The notes: generated from the sequence alone by a model not told the origin. DNA of 49,366 nucleotides from Brevundimonas sp. Root608 (GCF_001427825.1 NZ_LMGT01000009.1:1-49366), one strand, 5' to 3'. Shown: positions 15,769 through 26,123, numbered from the stretch's first letter. Program-made: numbers and translations.

Positions 15769-15939
15769 ATGGACGAGGAAACCCTGCGCAGCCGCGTCGA
15801 ATGCTGGCGCCGCCGCGCCGCCGACGCGCTGGACGCCCGCGAGCGCGCGGCCAGCGCCGAACTGGCCCGCCACTATGAGGCCCTGCTGGCCTGTCTGCTG
15901 GAGACCCGAACCCCCGCCGATGAGGGCCGGACAGGTTAG
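15769..15939 (+). CDS. Small helical protein next to the ECF operon
   Basis: From the ATG at 15769 (GAGG about 8 bases upstream) it encodes 56 residues, MDEETLRSRVECWRRRAADA onward. The sequence is strongly charged and alpha-helical, with one Cys in each half and no signal or membrane segment. A TTG at 15727 in the same frame would add 14 residues but overlaps the promoter-like motif. Function unknown. The last 4 bases overlap the convergent channel gene. It may be a member of the ECF regulon. Confidence 0.6.
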   Translation: MDEETLRSRVECWRRRAADALDARERAASAELARHYEALLACLLETRTPADEGRTG

Positions 15940-17918
15940 TCCTCCGCCAGCACGATCACCCGGTCCTCGGGCTCATACGACAGCTGTTCCGACTTCGACG
16001 GATTGACGACCACGCCGCCCATGTTGCGGCCGTCGTCGGCGTCATCCGCGCGGCGACGGCGATAGCCGATGGCGGTTTCGCCGCGCCGGCGGGCGGCCTC
16101 GACGATGGTGTAGAAGCTGACGGGCAGGTCCAGATCGACGTAGTCGCCGACCGGCCGCATGTAGATTTCCGAGCCGTCCTCGTCGAGCAGATCGTCGAAG
16201 ATGGCGGACAGGTATTCGTTCTCGGACGCTTGGGCCAGCATCAGGCTGACCAGCCGGTTGGACACCACGAAGTCGTCGGCGCGGGTGACCTCGGCCAGCT
16301 CGCGGTTGCGGATGTCGATCATCTCCGAGACCACGCTGATGTGCTCGCCCAGCCGCTCGGACAGCTTGCGCAGGTGCAGCAGGGTGATCAGCGTCCGGGT
16401 GTCGGCGGACTGGGCCTCCATGTGATCGGAATAGCCCAGCACCATGATGCTGTCGTAGGTCAGGGGCTCGAGCGCCTCCAGCGAGGCGGCGTGGCCGGTG
16501 TCGATGAGGCGGAGATCAACCTTCATGTTCTTCGAGCCCAAGGGCATGGCGCGGACTTCCTCGGCCAGGCCGGGGACGTCGCCGGCGATGGTCAGCACCG
16601 AGCCCGGCTTGACGTAGCGCGACAGCTCGTGGGCGATCATCGGGCCGCGCCGGTTCCAGCCGATGATCAGCACCCGTTCGGCGGCGCGGCGGATCGCCGC
16701 CGGCTTGCGGATGGCGGCGGCGTCGACGGCCTCGTCCGGCATCGGCCGCAGGCGGATGGCGGCGTCGTCCTCGGCGATGATGACGGCGCGGCTTCCGGCG
16801 GTGATGATCTCGTCCATCGGCGGATTCATCCGCACCCGGCCGTCGGGATAGCTGAGCCCGATCAGGGCCGAGTCCTCGTAGCCCATGACCGCCTCGCCAT
16901 AGGTGAGGCCGACCAACTCCTCCAGTTCGGTGGTGTAGATCTCGCAGCCGTCGAAATCGAGCAGTTCGGAATAGACGGCTGACAGGCCGGCCTGGCGGCT
17001 GGACTGGACCACGATACGCGAGATCAGGTCGTCGGCCAGCACCAGCTGGACCTCGTCGCCGCCGACGATGCGGGCCACCTCGGCGTTGCGGGCGTCGCGC
17101 AGCTCGGCGGCGATGCGGTAGCGTTCGGTGCGGCGCTTGGGGTCATTGGTCAGGGCGAGGACGGTCTTGATCACCTGGCTGTCTGGATCGGCCGCGCCGC
17201 CGGGCGAGACGACGATGATCGAACGGCAGGCCTGGGCGTTGACGAGGCTGAGGTCGAACAGGTCGGTGGGGTCGCCGCTGCGGCAGATGATGCGGGTGTT
17301 GCCGAGGTCGGGGACCTTGTCGGCGATCTCGTCCTCCATCTCGACCTTGTCCTTGTCGGCCATGACGACGATGCGCGGATTCTTCCGGCTGGCGTTGGCG
17401 ATGACCAGTTCGGACAGGATGTCGAAGATCGACGGCGACCAGTTGAGGATGATGGTGTGGTCGCTCTCCAGCACCCGCGATCGGCCCTTGCGCAGCCCCT
17501 CCAGCGCCGAGTCCAGCCCGGCCGAGATGATCGAGATCAGGGCCGAGAACACCAGGATGCCCATCAGGGTCACGAACAGGGTGACGAAGCGGAAGACCCA
17601 GCCCGAATCGCCGCCCATGGCGCCGGCGTCCATGGTCCGCATCAGCGACTGCCAGGCCGCCTCGCCGAAGTCGAAGCCGCCGTCCGGACCGAGCCGCGTC
17701 AGGGCCAGCACCGTCGCGGCCATCCCGATCACCAGCAGGGACACCAGCGCCAGCCAGCCGGCCAGGGCGACCGGCCCCGCCGCCATGCTCTTGTCGAAGG
17801 CGTAACGCAGGCGTTCCCCCGCCGTCACCGCCCCGCCGTGACCCTTCGTCGTCGAAACCTTTGCGGCGACCGTTTTCGGTGCGCCGCGTGCGGCGTTGGC
17901 GCGGATAAGCGAGCCCAT
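15936..17918 (-). CDS. CASTOR/POLLUX-type ion channel protein
   Basis: The 660-residue protein has a short cytoplasmic N-terminus, hydrophobic helices at about 45-75 (GPVALAGWLALVSLLVIGMA) and 107-135 (VFRFVTLFVTLMGILVFSAL), and a pore-like segment between them. Two RCK/NAD-binding-like regions follow (HTIILNWSPSIFDILSELVI and ERVLIIGWNRRGPMIAHELS). This matches the CASTOR/POLLUX/SYM8 family, known in plants as cation channels of nuclear membranes; bacterial members are predicted potassium or calcium channels of the inner membrane. The ATG at 17918 begins MGSLIRANAARG. Divergent from a histidine kinase gene with 260 bases between. Ion selectivity is not readable here. Confidence 0.85.
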   Translation of the reverse strand: MGSLIRANAARGAPKTVAAKVSTTKGHGGAVTAGERLRYAFDKSMAAGPVALAGWLALVSLLVIGMAATVLALTRLGPDGGFDFGEAAWQSLMRTMDAGAMGGDSGWVFRFVTLFVTLMGILVFSALISIISAGLDSALEGLRKGRSRVLESDHTIILNWSPSIFDILSELVIANASRKNPRIVVMADKDKVEMEDEIADKVPDLGNTRIICRSGDPTDLFDLSLVNAQACRSIIVVSPGGAADPDSQVIKTVLALTNDPKRRTERYRIAAELRDARNAEVARIVGGDEVQLVLADDLISRIVVQSSRQAGLSAVYSELLDFDGCEIYTTELEELVGLTYGEAVMGYEDSALIGLSYPDGRVRMNPPMDEIITAGSRAVIIAEDDAAIRLRPMPDEAVDAAAIRKPAAIRRAAERVLIIGWNRRGPMIAHELSRYVKPGSVLTIAGDVPGLAEEVRAMPLGSKNMKVDLRLIDTGHAASLEALEPLTYDSIMVLGYSDHMEAQSADTRTLITLLHLRKLSERLGEHISVVSEMIDIRNRELAEVTRADDFVVSNRLVSLMLAQASENEYLSAIFDDLLDEDGSEIYMRPVGDYVDLDLPVSFYTIVEAARRRGETAIGYRRRRADDADDGRNMGGVVVNPSKSEQLSYEPEDRVIVLAED

Positions 17919-18178
17919 GGTTGCTGGTTCCCCCCGCGCGCCCGTGCGGGCGGCGTCGTGATCTCCGCCGCCCCCCACTGACCGGCGATCGCCTCCCGGC
18001 GGCGGCCACGGCCGCGCCTCCCGGATCGAACACCGCTTTCCTACGACGGAACCCGGCCCCGGATACAGCCGCAAATGGCGGGCGGGCTTCGGATGGAACT
18101 TTGACTGTTGCGAGGGCCGTCTTAACCTTGGCCGGTGCAGAATCGGCGCGTCCGCCGCCCCGACAGGATTTCCGCTTG

Positions 18179-19807
18179 ATGCCATCCCCGCTGTCCCGCC
18201 CGGAACAGGACGCCGACGCCCTGGCGATCAGCACCTTCTTCGACGTGTCGCTGGACCTGCTGGTCATCCGCGAGCTGGACGGACGGGTCGTCCGGGCCAG
18301 TCCATCGTGGGAGACCGTCCTCGGCTGGCGGCCCGACGAGATGGAGGGCCTGCCGCTGCTGCGCCTGCTCCATCCGGACGACGAGATCGCCACCCTGGAG
18401 AGCGTCATCGAGGTCGAGACCCGCGGGCCCCGTGACCCGATGGTCGATTTCAAGAACCGCTATCGCCACAAGGACGGCGGCTACCGCACCATTGAATGGC
18501 GCGCGCGGCGGGTCGGGGACCGCGTCTACGGCGTGGCCCGCGACGTCACCGACCGCGTCGCCGCCGAGCGCGAACTGCTGGAGGCCAAGGCGGCGGCCGA
18601 GGTCGCCAACCAGGCCAAGACCGACTTCCTGGCCAATATGAGCCACGAGATCCGGACCCCCCTGAACGGCGTCATCGGCCTGATCGGGGCCCTGGCCCAG
18701 GGCGAGCTGACCCCGACCCAGCGCGAGCTGGTCGGGCTGATCGAACAGTCCGGCGTGACCCTGGAACGGCTGGTGTCCGACATCCTCGACGTGGCCAAGA
18801 TCGAGGCCGGCCATCTCGATTTCGCCATCGGCGACATGGACCTGGAGCGCGAGCTGGACGGCGTGATCGAAACCGCCCGCGTCAAGGCCGAGGCGAAGGG
18901 GCTCGCCTTCCGCGTCGAGCGCGGCCCCGGCGCCCGCGGCGACTTCCTCGGCGACGCCACCCGCATCCGCCAGGTGCTGTCCAACCTGCTGTCCAACGCG
19001 ATCAAATTCACCCCCGAGGGCCAGGTCTCGGTCTCGATCGAGGTCGCCGACGACACGCCCGAACCCGGGGTCGCCCTGCTGACCCTGACCGTGCGCGACA
19101 CCGGCGTGGGCTTCGACGCCGCCGCTGGCGAGGCCCTGTTCCAGCGCTTCAGCCAGGCCGACAGCACCATCACCCGCCGCTTCGGCGGCACCGGCCTGGG
19201 CCTGTCGATCTGCCGCTCGCTGGTCGAGATCATGAGCGGCGAGATCACCGCCGACTCCACGCCCGGCGAGGGCAGCTGCTTCACCGTCACCCTGCCGCTG
19301 TCGCGCACCCGCTCGGTGGCCGCCCACGACGCCGCCGCCGACGCCGTCCGCGCCCGCGCCGGCGACCCCGAGCCGGTGGCCATCGGTTCCGCGCCGTGGA
19401 TCGGCGCAGCGCCCCTGCGGGTGCTGCTGGCCGAGGATCATCCGGTCAACCAGCGCGTCGTCGAGGCCATCCTGTCGGGCATGGAGGTGACCACCGTCGG
19501 CGACGGCGCCCAGGCCGTGGAGGCCTTCGCCGCCGGGGAATTCGACGTCATCCTGATGGACATGCAGATGCCGGTCATGGACGGACTGACCGCCACACGC
19601 GCCATCCGCGCCGCCGAACAGGCCCAGGGCCGGCCCCGCACTCCCCTGATCGTGCTCAGCGCCAACGCCATGGCCCGCCACGTCCAGGACGCCGCCGACG
19701 CCGGCGCCGACAGCCACCTGGCCAAGCCCATCACCCCCGGGGCCCTGATGGCCGCGATCGAGGCGACCGTGCCGGTCCCGGCGGCGGTTCTGGCGGCGGC
19801 GGGCTAG
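18179..19807 (+). CDS. Cytosolic PAS hybrid sensor histidine kinase
   Basis: The 542 residues contain a PAS domain (about 15-125), a HisKA dimerisation domain with phospho-accepting His156 (LANMSHEIRTPLNGVIGL), and a HATPase domain (N-box Asn273 in SNAIKFTP, G1 DTGVGFD, G2 GGTGLGLSIC). The C-terminal receiver domain (about 413-535) has phospho-acceptor Asp461 in VILMDMQMPVMDG and Lys516. There is no membrane span, so the signal is probably intracellular. Without a histidine phosphotransfer domain or a paired response regulator nearby, its relay partner must lie elsewhere. TTAACC upstream (about 18122) is a lone half-site of a CtrA box and proves nothing. Confidence 0.95.
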   Translation: MPSPLSRPEQDADALAISTFFDVSLDLLVIRELDGRVVRASPSWETVLGWRPDEMEGLPLLRLLHPDDEIATLESVIEVETRGPRDPMVDFKNRYRHKDGGYRTIEWRARRVGDRVYGVARDVTDRVAAERELLEAKAAAEVANQAKTDFLANMSHEIRTPLNGVIGLIGALAQGELTPTQRELVGLIEQSGVTLERLVSDILDVAKIEAGHLDFAIGDMDLERELDGVIETARVKAEAKGLAFRVERGPGARGDFLGDATRIRQVLSNLLSNAIKFTPEGQVSVSIEVADDTPEPGVALLTLTVRDTGVGFDAAAGEALFQRFSQADSTITRRFGGTGLGLSICRSLVEIMSGEITADSTPGEGSCFTVTLPLSRTRSVAAHDAAADAVRARAGDPEPVAIGSAPWIGAAPLRVLLAEDHPVNQRVVEAILSGMEVTTVGDGAQAVEAFAAGEFDVILMDMQMPVMDGLTATRAIRAAEQAQGRPRTPLIVLSANAMARHVQDAADAGADSHLAKPITPGALMAAIEATVPVPAAVLAAAG

Positions 19808-19942
19808 GGGGCACGCCTCGCCGTGCATCGGGCGGCCCACGCCAACGCGTCGGCGCCGTTTTCACCAACTCCTCACCTTTCCCTCATGCCGCTCACCCGG
19901 CGGCGCGTCAGTCTGCGGGCTCCCTCAGACCCCGGTGACGCC

Positions 19943-20221
19943 ATGCCCCCGACGCCCGAACTGCCCGACTACGCCGGACGCTACGACAGCGGCGCCCTGG
20001 GCACCTGCGCCGAGGTGACGACCGGGGAGCGCGGGGTGGCGGTGCGCTTCGGGCGCGGGTCGCTGAGCCGGCTGGAGCTGGCGGCGGCGGCGCCGGACGT
20101 GTTCCGGACGGGGGCGATGGTGGCGCGGTTCCACCGCGACGCGGGCGGCGCCGTCGTGGCCTTCAGCTACAGCGATCCGCTGCTGCGCGGCCTGCGGTTC
20201 ACGCGGCAGGGCGCGGACTGA
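19943..20221 (+). CDS. Short protein resembling the tail domain of serine beta-lactamase-like hydrolases
   Basis: From the ATG at 19943 it encodes 92 residues. The pattern YAGRYDSGALGTCAEVT, then FRTGAMVARFHRDAGGAVVA and LLRGLRFTRQ, resembles the small beta-barrel at the C-terminus of many class C beta-lactamase-like hydrolases. No hydrolase domain (SxxK) precedes it; the upstream DNA is the kinase gene end. It is either a stand-alone domain or the remnant of a larger gene. An earlier start at 19886 or 19823 is possible. Confidence 0.55.
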   Translation: MPPTPELPDYAGRYDSGALGTCAEVTTGERGVAVRFGRGSLSRLELAAAAPDVFRTGAMVARFHRDAGGAVVAFSYSDPLLRGLRFTRQGAD

Positions 20222-20236
20222 GGCGGCGGCGCGCGG

Positions 20237-22219
<1,983 letters not shown>

Positions 22220-22439
22220 GTGTCTTTGAATCTGAGGCGAACGTGATCGCGGCGTGAAGCGGCTGCCCCGATTAGGCCGCGATCTGGCGTGAGTAAACCA
22301 AGGGGGCTTTCAACCGGCCAGCGTTCGGGCTTGGCAAAGCCTGTATCGATGGGGTTAAAGCCGTTCCAGTCCCGTTCATCGACGCCCGTTCATTTTTGTC
22401 CACTCCCCCGTCCCGCTTACTGGCCCGGAGCCTGACCTG

Positions 22440-23933
22440 ATGTCCCGCATCCTTACCTTCGCCGCTGCTGCGACCCTGACCCTCGCGGCTGGTGTCGCGC
22501 CTGTCGCCGCCCAGGACTTCCGCGCCCTGGCGCGCCAGGACCTGCAAAGGGCTCACGACGAACTGGCCGCCAACCATCCGGCGCCGGCCGTGTCGGGCGC
22601 AGCGAGCCAGAGCTTCCGCAGCTGGCTGGACGCCGGCCTCCAGGACGCCCTGGGCCGCGCAGGTCAGGCCAACAGCGGCGACGCCCATGCCTATCTGATG
22701 CGCTACTACGCGGCGGGCTTCCGCGATTCGAACATCGCCATCACCCCGACCTTCGAGGGCATGGGGCCGTATTTCGGCACCAGCTGGCCCGGTTTCACCA
22801 CCGGCTGGCGCGGCGGCAAATACGTCGTCACCTATGTGAAGCCGGGCACCCGCGGCGCGCCGCGTATCGGAGATGCGGTGGTCGAGTGCAACCTGACCCC
22901 GATCGAGGAATTCGCCCGGAAGAAGCTGGACCTGTGGGAGGGCAACCTCGAAACCGAGGCGGGCCGCGTGACCTCGGCCCCCTATCTCCTGTGGAATCGC
23001 AACAACCCGTTCGCCGCCGGGGTGCCGTCGATGTGCAGCTTCCAGTCGGGCCGCGGCCGCCCGCGCGACATCCAGATCCGGCCCATTCCGGTGGTCGCGG
23101 GCGACCTTGAGGCCGCCTACCGCGCCACGGTCTATATGCCGCCCGCGGCGCCGCTGGCGGTCGAGACCGTCAACGGCCGGCCGTGGGTGCACGTGCACTC
23201 CTTCGCCGACAGCGCCGGCTGGCAGGCGTTCAACGCCGCCGTCGAGGGCCAGGCCGCGACCCTGCGGGGGCCGCAGGGCTTCGTGCTGGACCTTCGCGCC
23301 GCCTCGGGTTCGGGTCTGAACTCGTCGACCGCCCGCGGCTATGGCCTGGCCAACCGCATCTGGACGCCGGAGTTCACCGTCAGCCGCCAGCCGGCGGCCG
23401 GCGAGCTGACCTATCGCGCCACCCAGGGCAACCGCGACTGGTACGCCGCAGCGCTCGGTCGCATGGAGGCTGATCCGCAGTTCGTGCAGGAAGCCACCCC
23501 GGTGATCGAGCAGACCCGCGAGATCGTGGCCGCCTTCGACGCCGCCATCGCCGCCGGCCAGCCCACCTTCACCCTGGCGGGCCGCGCCGCGGTCGCCGAC
23601 ACGGGCGCTTCGAACCCCGTGCAGGGCCCGGTGGTCGTTCTGGTCGACGCCGGCTGCTCGGGCGGTTGCCTGGACACCCTGGACCTGCTGTCCAAACTGC
23701 CGAACGTGCGCATCGCCGGTTCGACCACGGCCACCGACTCGATCTTCGTCGAGCCCACCGTGATGCGTCTGCCGTCGAACTATTCGGACCTCAGCTACGG
23801 CCACAAGGCCTGGACCTCGCGTCCGCGCGCCAACAACCAGCCCTACACGCCCGCGCAGGGCCTGGTTTACACCGGCAGTCCCGCCGACGAGACGGCGGTG
23901 CGGGCCTGGGTGGGCAGCCTGTTCGGCGGCTGA
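22440..23933 (+). CDS. Secreted S41-peptidase-like protein
   Basis: The 497-residue precursor has a signal peptide (MSRILTFAAAATLTLAAGVA, cleavage after AAQ or near). The body contains PYFGTSWPGFTTGWRGGKYV, a PDZ-like or substrate-binding stretch (about 125-160), FVLDLRAASGSGLN and VVVLVDAGCSGGCLDTLDLL. The last two resemble the core of S41 (tail-specific/IRBP-like) peptidases, with Ser of AGCSGG as candidate nucleophile flanked by two Cys that may form a disulfide. No lysine dyad partner is obvious, so activity is uncertain. Expected in the periplasm. A bidirectional terminator follows. Confidence 0.75.
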   Translation: MSRILTFAAAATLTLAAGVAPVAAQDFRALARQDLQRAHDELAANHPAPAVSGAASQSFRSWLDAGLQDALGRAGQANSGDAHAYLMRYYAAGFRDSNIAITPTFEGMGPYFGTSWPGFTTGWRGGKYVVTYVKPGTRGAPRIGDAVVECNLTPIEEFARKKLDLWEGNLETEAGRVTSAPYLLWNRNNPFAAGVPSMCSFQSGRGRPRDIQIRPIPVVAGDLEAAYRATVYMPPAAPLAVETVNGRPWVHVHSFADSAGWQAFNAAVEGQAATLRGPQGFVLDLRAASGSGLNSSTARGYGLANRIWTPEFTVSRQPAAGELTYRATQGNRDWYAAALGRMEADPQFVQEATPVIEQTREIVAAFDAAIAAGQPTFTLAGRAAVADTGASNPVQGPVVVLVDAGCSGGCLDTLDLLSKLPNVRIAGSTTATDSIFVEPTVMRLPSNYSDLSYGHKAWTSRPRANNQPYTPAQGLVYTGSPADETAVRAWVGSLFGG

Positions 23934-23954
23934 TCCGGGACTTCCATGAGACAA

Positions 23955-23988
23955 AAAGGCCGGCCAGGGGAAACCCGGGCCGGCCTTT
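23955..23988. terminator. Bidirectional hairpin terminator
   Basis: AAAGGCCGGCC (23955-23965) pairs perfectly with GGCCGGCCTTT (23978-23988), followed by CATTT on the plus strand and preceded by a five-A run that becomes U on the minus strand. It lies between the S41-like gene and the convergent small gene at 24011, and can serve both. Confidence 0.85.
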
Positions 23989-24010
23989 CATTTGCCCCGG
24001 TGACGCCCGC

Positions 24011-24187
24011 CTAATCGCGCTTCCGGGCCCGGTCGGCGGCGTCCATCAGGCGCAGGCCGGACATCTCGGCCGCGTCGGCGGTCAGGTTCATGGCCGCCTC
24101 GGGCGGATCCTTGACCACAACGACCCCATGAGTGGCCTTGGGCGTCAACGGATCGGTGATCAGTTCGGCTTCGGATTTTTTCTTCAT
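24011..24187 (-). CDS. Small hypothetical protein, 58 aa
   Basis: The 58 residues begin MKKKSEAELITDPLTPKATH, then GVVVVKDPPEAAMNLTADAA and LRLMDAADRARKRD. It is soluble and charged with no signal, and I do not recognise a family. The composition, sensible start and 3' terminator make it a likely real gene. It is divergent from msrB. Confidence 0.6.
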   Translation of the reverse strand: MKKKSEAELITDPLTPKATHGVVVVKDPPEAAMNLTADAAEMSGLRLMDAADRARKRD

Positions 24188-24267
24188 GGGCGCGGAACGG
24201 TCTGCACGACCGCCCGGTTCCGAACACGGGGTTTGCGAACGGCCCGGACGCCTCCTACGTGGACACA

Positions 24268-24759
24268 ATGACCGAGACCGACATCGCCCCGAGCCTGCGT
24301 TCCCCCTCCGGCTACGACCTGACGCCGCCCGGCGAGGCGCAGCGGCTCGCGCTGGAGGCGGACCTGTCGCCGGAGGAGAAGCGCGTCCTGCTGGCGCACG
24401 GCACCGAGGCCCCGTTCTGCGGCACGCTCCTCGGCGAAAAGCGGGCGGGGGTGTTCTGCTGCCGCGAATGCGGTCTGCCGCTCTTCCGCGCCGGGACCAA
24501 GTTCGAAAGCGGCACGGGCTGGCCCAGTTTCACCGAGCCGGTCGATGCGACTCATGTGACCGCGATCACTGACCGCTCGTATGGAATGACGCGGACCGAG
24601 ACCCGATGCGCCCGCTGCGGCAGCCATCAGGGCCATGTCTTCCCGGACGGCCCCGGACCGACCGGCCTGCGCTACTGCATCAATTCCGTGGCGCTGACTT
24701 TCGTGCCGGAGGGCTCGCCCCTGCCGGACCCGCTGGGACGCGGCGACGGCAAGGCCTGA
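24268..24759 (+). CDS. msrB: Peptide-methionine (R)-S-oxide reductase MsrB
   Basis: The 163-residue enzyme reduces the R-epimer of methionine sulfoxide in proteins using thioredoxin. Features are GTGWPSFTEPVD, ETRCARCGSHQGHVFPDGP, the catalytic cysteine in RYCINSVAL (about residue 137), and two zinc-binding CxxC pairs (CREC at about 65-68 and CARC at 114-117). There is no signal peptide, so it is cytoplasmic. A GTG 9 bases upstream (24259) is an alternative start. Confidence 0.95.
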   Translation: MTETDIAPSLRSPSGYDLTPPGEAQRLALEADLSPEEKRVLLAHGTEAPFCGTLLGEKRAGVFCCRECGLPLFRAGTKFESGTGWPSFTEPVDATHVTAITDRSYGMTRTETRCARCGSHQGHVFPDGPGPTGLRYCINSVALTFVPEGSPLPDPLGRGDGKA

Positions 24760-24808
24760 CCTTGGCCGCAATTGGGGCTAGGGTGGCGACAGTACTGGAG
24801 TCGGGCGC

Positions 24809-25390
24809 ATGCTGATCACCGCGATGCTGATGGCCGGAGCCCTGACAATGGGGGATCCGGACGGCGTGGTCGCCACCGCCCCGGCCACCCGGGTCGATCT
24901 GGGGGCGACGGTCCAGCCCGTCGGGCCGTCGGTCGAGGGCGCGGCCCAAGCGGGCGTGCCCCACAATCTGACCACCGACGAGCAGATCGACCGCTGGATC
25001 GCGACGCGATCCGTGGATGACAGGCCCTATGGCCGTGACCCCGGCGAGCCGCTGGATGACGGCCTGCCGCATGGCGCGTTCAGCGCCAGCATCGGAACCG
25101 GCGGCTATCGCGACTATGGAGCGGCGGTTTCCATGCCCATCGGCGAGAACGGCCGGCTCAGCCTCAGCTACCGCCAGACCGAGAACGGTTATCCTTATGG
25201 CGGCCATGGATATGGCTATGGGGACGGCTACACCTACGGTCAGGGTCATGGCGGGGCGGCGTTCGACGGCGGCTACGTGTTTCCGGGATATCGCCCCGGC
25301 GCCGCGGCCCGGTTCGAGGCCGAGGTCATGCGGCCCGAGGGACCGCCGAACCGGCGGCCCCTGGTTCAGTTGGAACGCGCCGAGCCCTGA
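24809..25390 (+). CDS. Hypothetical exported protein with Gly/Tyr repeats
   Basis: The 193 residues have a short hydrophobic N-terminus (MLITAMLMAGALTMG), which may be a weak signal peptide. Then comes DEQIDRWIATRSVDDRPYGR and a strand-like segment (GAFSASIGTGGYRDYGAAVS, NGRLSLSYRQTENG) with alternating pattern, and a Gly-Tyr-His tract (GGHGYGYGDGYTYGQGHGG). It could be a small surface or periplasmic protein. GGAG lies 9 bases before the ATG. Not a family I recognise. Confidence 0.65.
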   Translation: MLITAMLMAGALTMGDPDGVVATAPATRVDLGATVQPVGPSVEGAAQAGVPHNLTTDEQIDRWIATRSVDDRPYGRDPGEPLDDGLPHGAFSASIGTGGYRDYGAAVSMPIGENGRLSLSYRQTENGYPYGGHGYGYGDGYTYGQGHGGAAFDGGYVFPGYRPGAAARFEAEVMRPEGPPNRRPLVQLERAEP

Positions 25391-25509
25391 CGGCGTCGGG
25401 CCCTTCGCTTTAAACGAGAACCGCCGTGATGCGGCGCGCTACTGCGCTCCGGGGGGCACGGCCAAGCTTAATCGCGTAAACCGGATCGCAATCCCATTAG
25501 TTGTATGGC

Positions 25510-25553
25510 ATGAGGCGAGTCGACGCACAGCAAGGTGTGTCGACCCGCCTCAT
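25510..25553 (+). promoter_or_regulatory. Strong hairpin in the 5' region of the small exported gene
   Basis: Bases 25510-25528 pair with 25535-25553 around a six-base AGCAAG loop: 19 positions with one A-C mismatch and one G-U pair. It lies 24 bases upstream of the ATG at 25578, with CGGAG (ribosome site) in between. No T run follows, so it is not a terminator. It could be an mRNA 5' stabiliser, a regulatory leader, or an inverted repeat bound by a protein. Confidence 0.7.
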
Positions 25554-25577
25554 AACCACGGCTATCGGAGTCACCCC

Positions 25578-25802
25578 ATGAAGAAAACCATCGCCGCCGT
25601 TACGGCGGGCCTGCTGCTCGTCGCCGGTCAGGCGGCTGCGGCCAATGACACTGCCGCCGCCCGCATCGGCGACCGCGTCGGCGCCTCGACGGCGGAATCC
25701 AGCGAGTTCGCTGGCGTGCCGCTGCCGGTGCTGCTGATCGGCGCCGCCGTGATCATCGCCACCATCGTCGTCGCGACGGACGACGATTCCGAAAGCGATT
25801 AA
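25578..25802 (+). CDS. Small exported protein with one C-terminal membrane helix
   Basis: The 74 residues have a signal peptide (MKKTIAAVTAGLLLVAGQAA, cleavage near AAA-N), a short Ala/Arg/Ser stretch, a hydrophobic helix (GVPLPVLLIGAAVIIATIVV) and an acidic end DDDSESD. After processing it would be about 52 residues, a single-pass inner-membrane microprotein. It has its own hairpin leader and strong terminator, which suggests high expression. Function unknown. Confidence 0.75.
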   Translation: MKKTIAAVTAGLLLVAGQAAAANDTAAARIGDRVGASTAESSEFAGVPLPVLLIGAAVIIATIVVATDDDSESD

Positions 25803-25826
25803 GTCTCGCCCCACAAGGCCGACAAG

Positions 25827-25857
25827 GCCCCGCCGGCTCCGCCGGCGGGGCTTTTTT
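25827..25857 (+). terminator. Rho-independent terminator
   Basis: GCCCCGCCGG (25827-25836) pairs with CCGGCGGGGC (25842-25851) around CTCCG, followed by six T (25852-25857). It is a canonical terminator 25 bases after the small exported gene. Confidence 0.95.
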
Positions 25858-25906
25858 GCGTCCGGCCGCCGGTCGCCGGAGCGAATCGCCCGGCCCTGAA
25901 CGCCAA

Positions 25907-25936
25907 ACGGGGCCTGACTGCAAAGTCAGGCCCCGT
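25907..25936 (-). terminator. Terminator of tRNA-Thr
   Basis: A perfect 13-bp stem (25907-25919 with 25924-25936) with a four-base loop lies 13 bases past the tRNA-Thr 3' end on the minus strand. It is followed there by TTGG, a short T tail. It is most likely the tRNA terminator. Confidence 0.75.
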
Positions 25937-25949
25937 CAGGGTTTCAGAG

Positions 25950-26024
<75 letters not shown>

Positions 26025-26123
26025 CTGATCTGAGGAAGCGGCCCTATAGCCAACCGGGGACAAAGGGGGAAGCCCCCATTTCCGATGCTTGCGGAAAAGT
26101 GCGGCGCCGGGTCAGATCGACCC

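Noticed and set aside
18122..19840. A 572-codon minus-strand open frame opposite the histidine kinase
   Set aside because: The plus strand has complete PAS, HisKA, HATPase and receiver motifs; the minus frame is Gly/Asp/His-rich with no recognisable fold.
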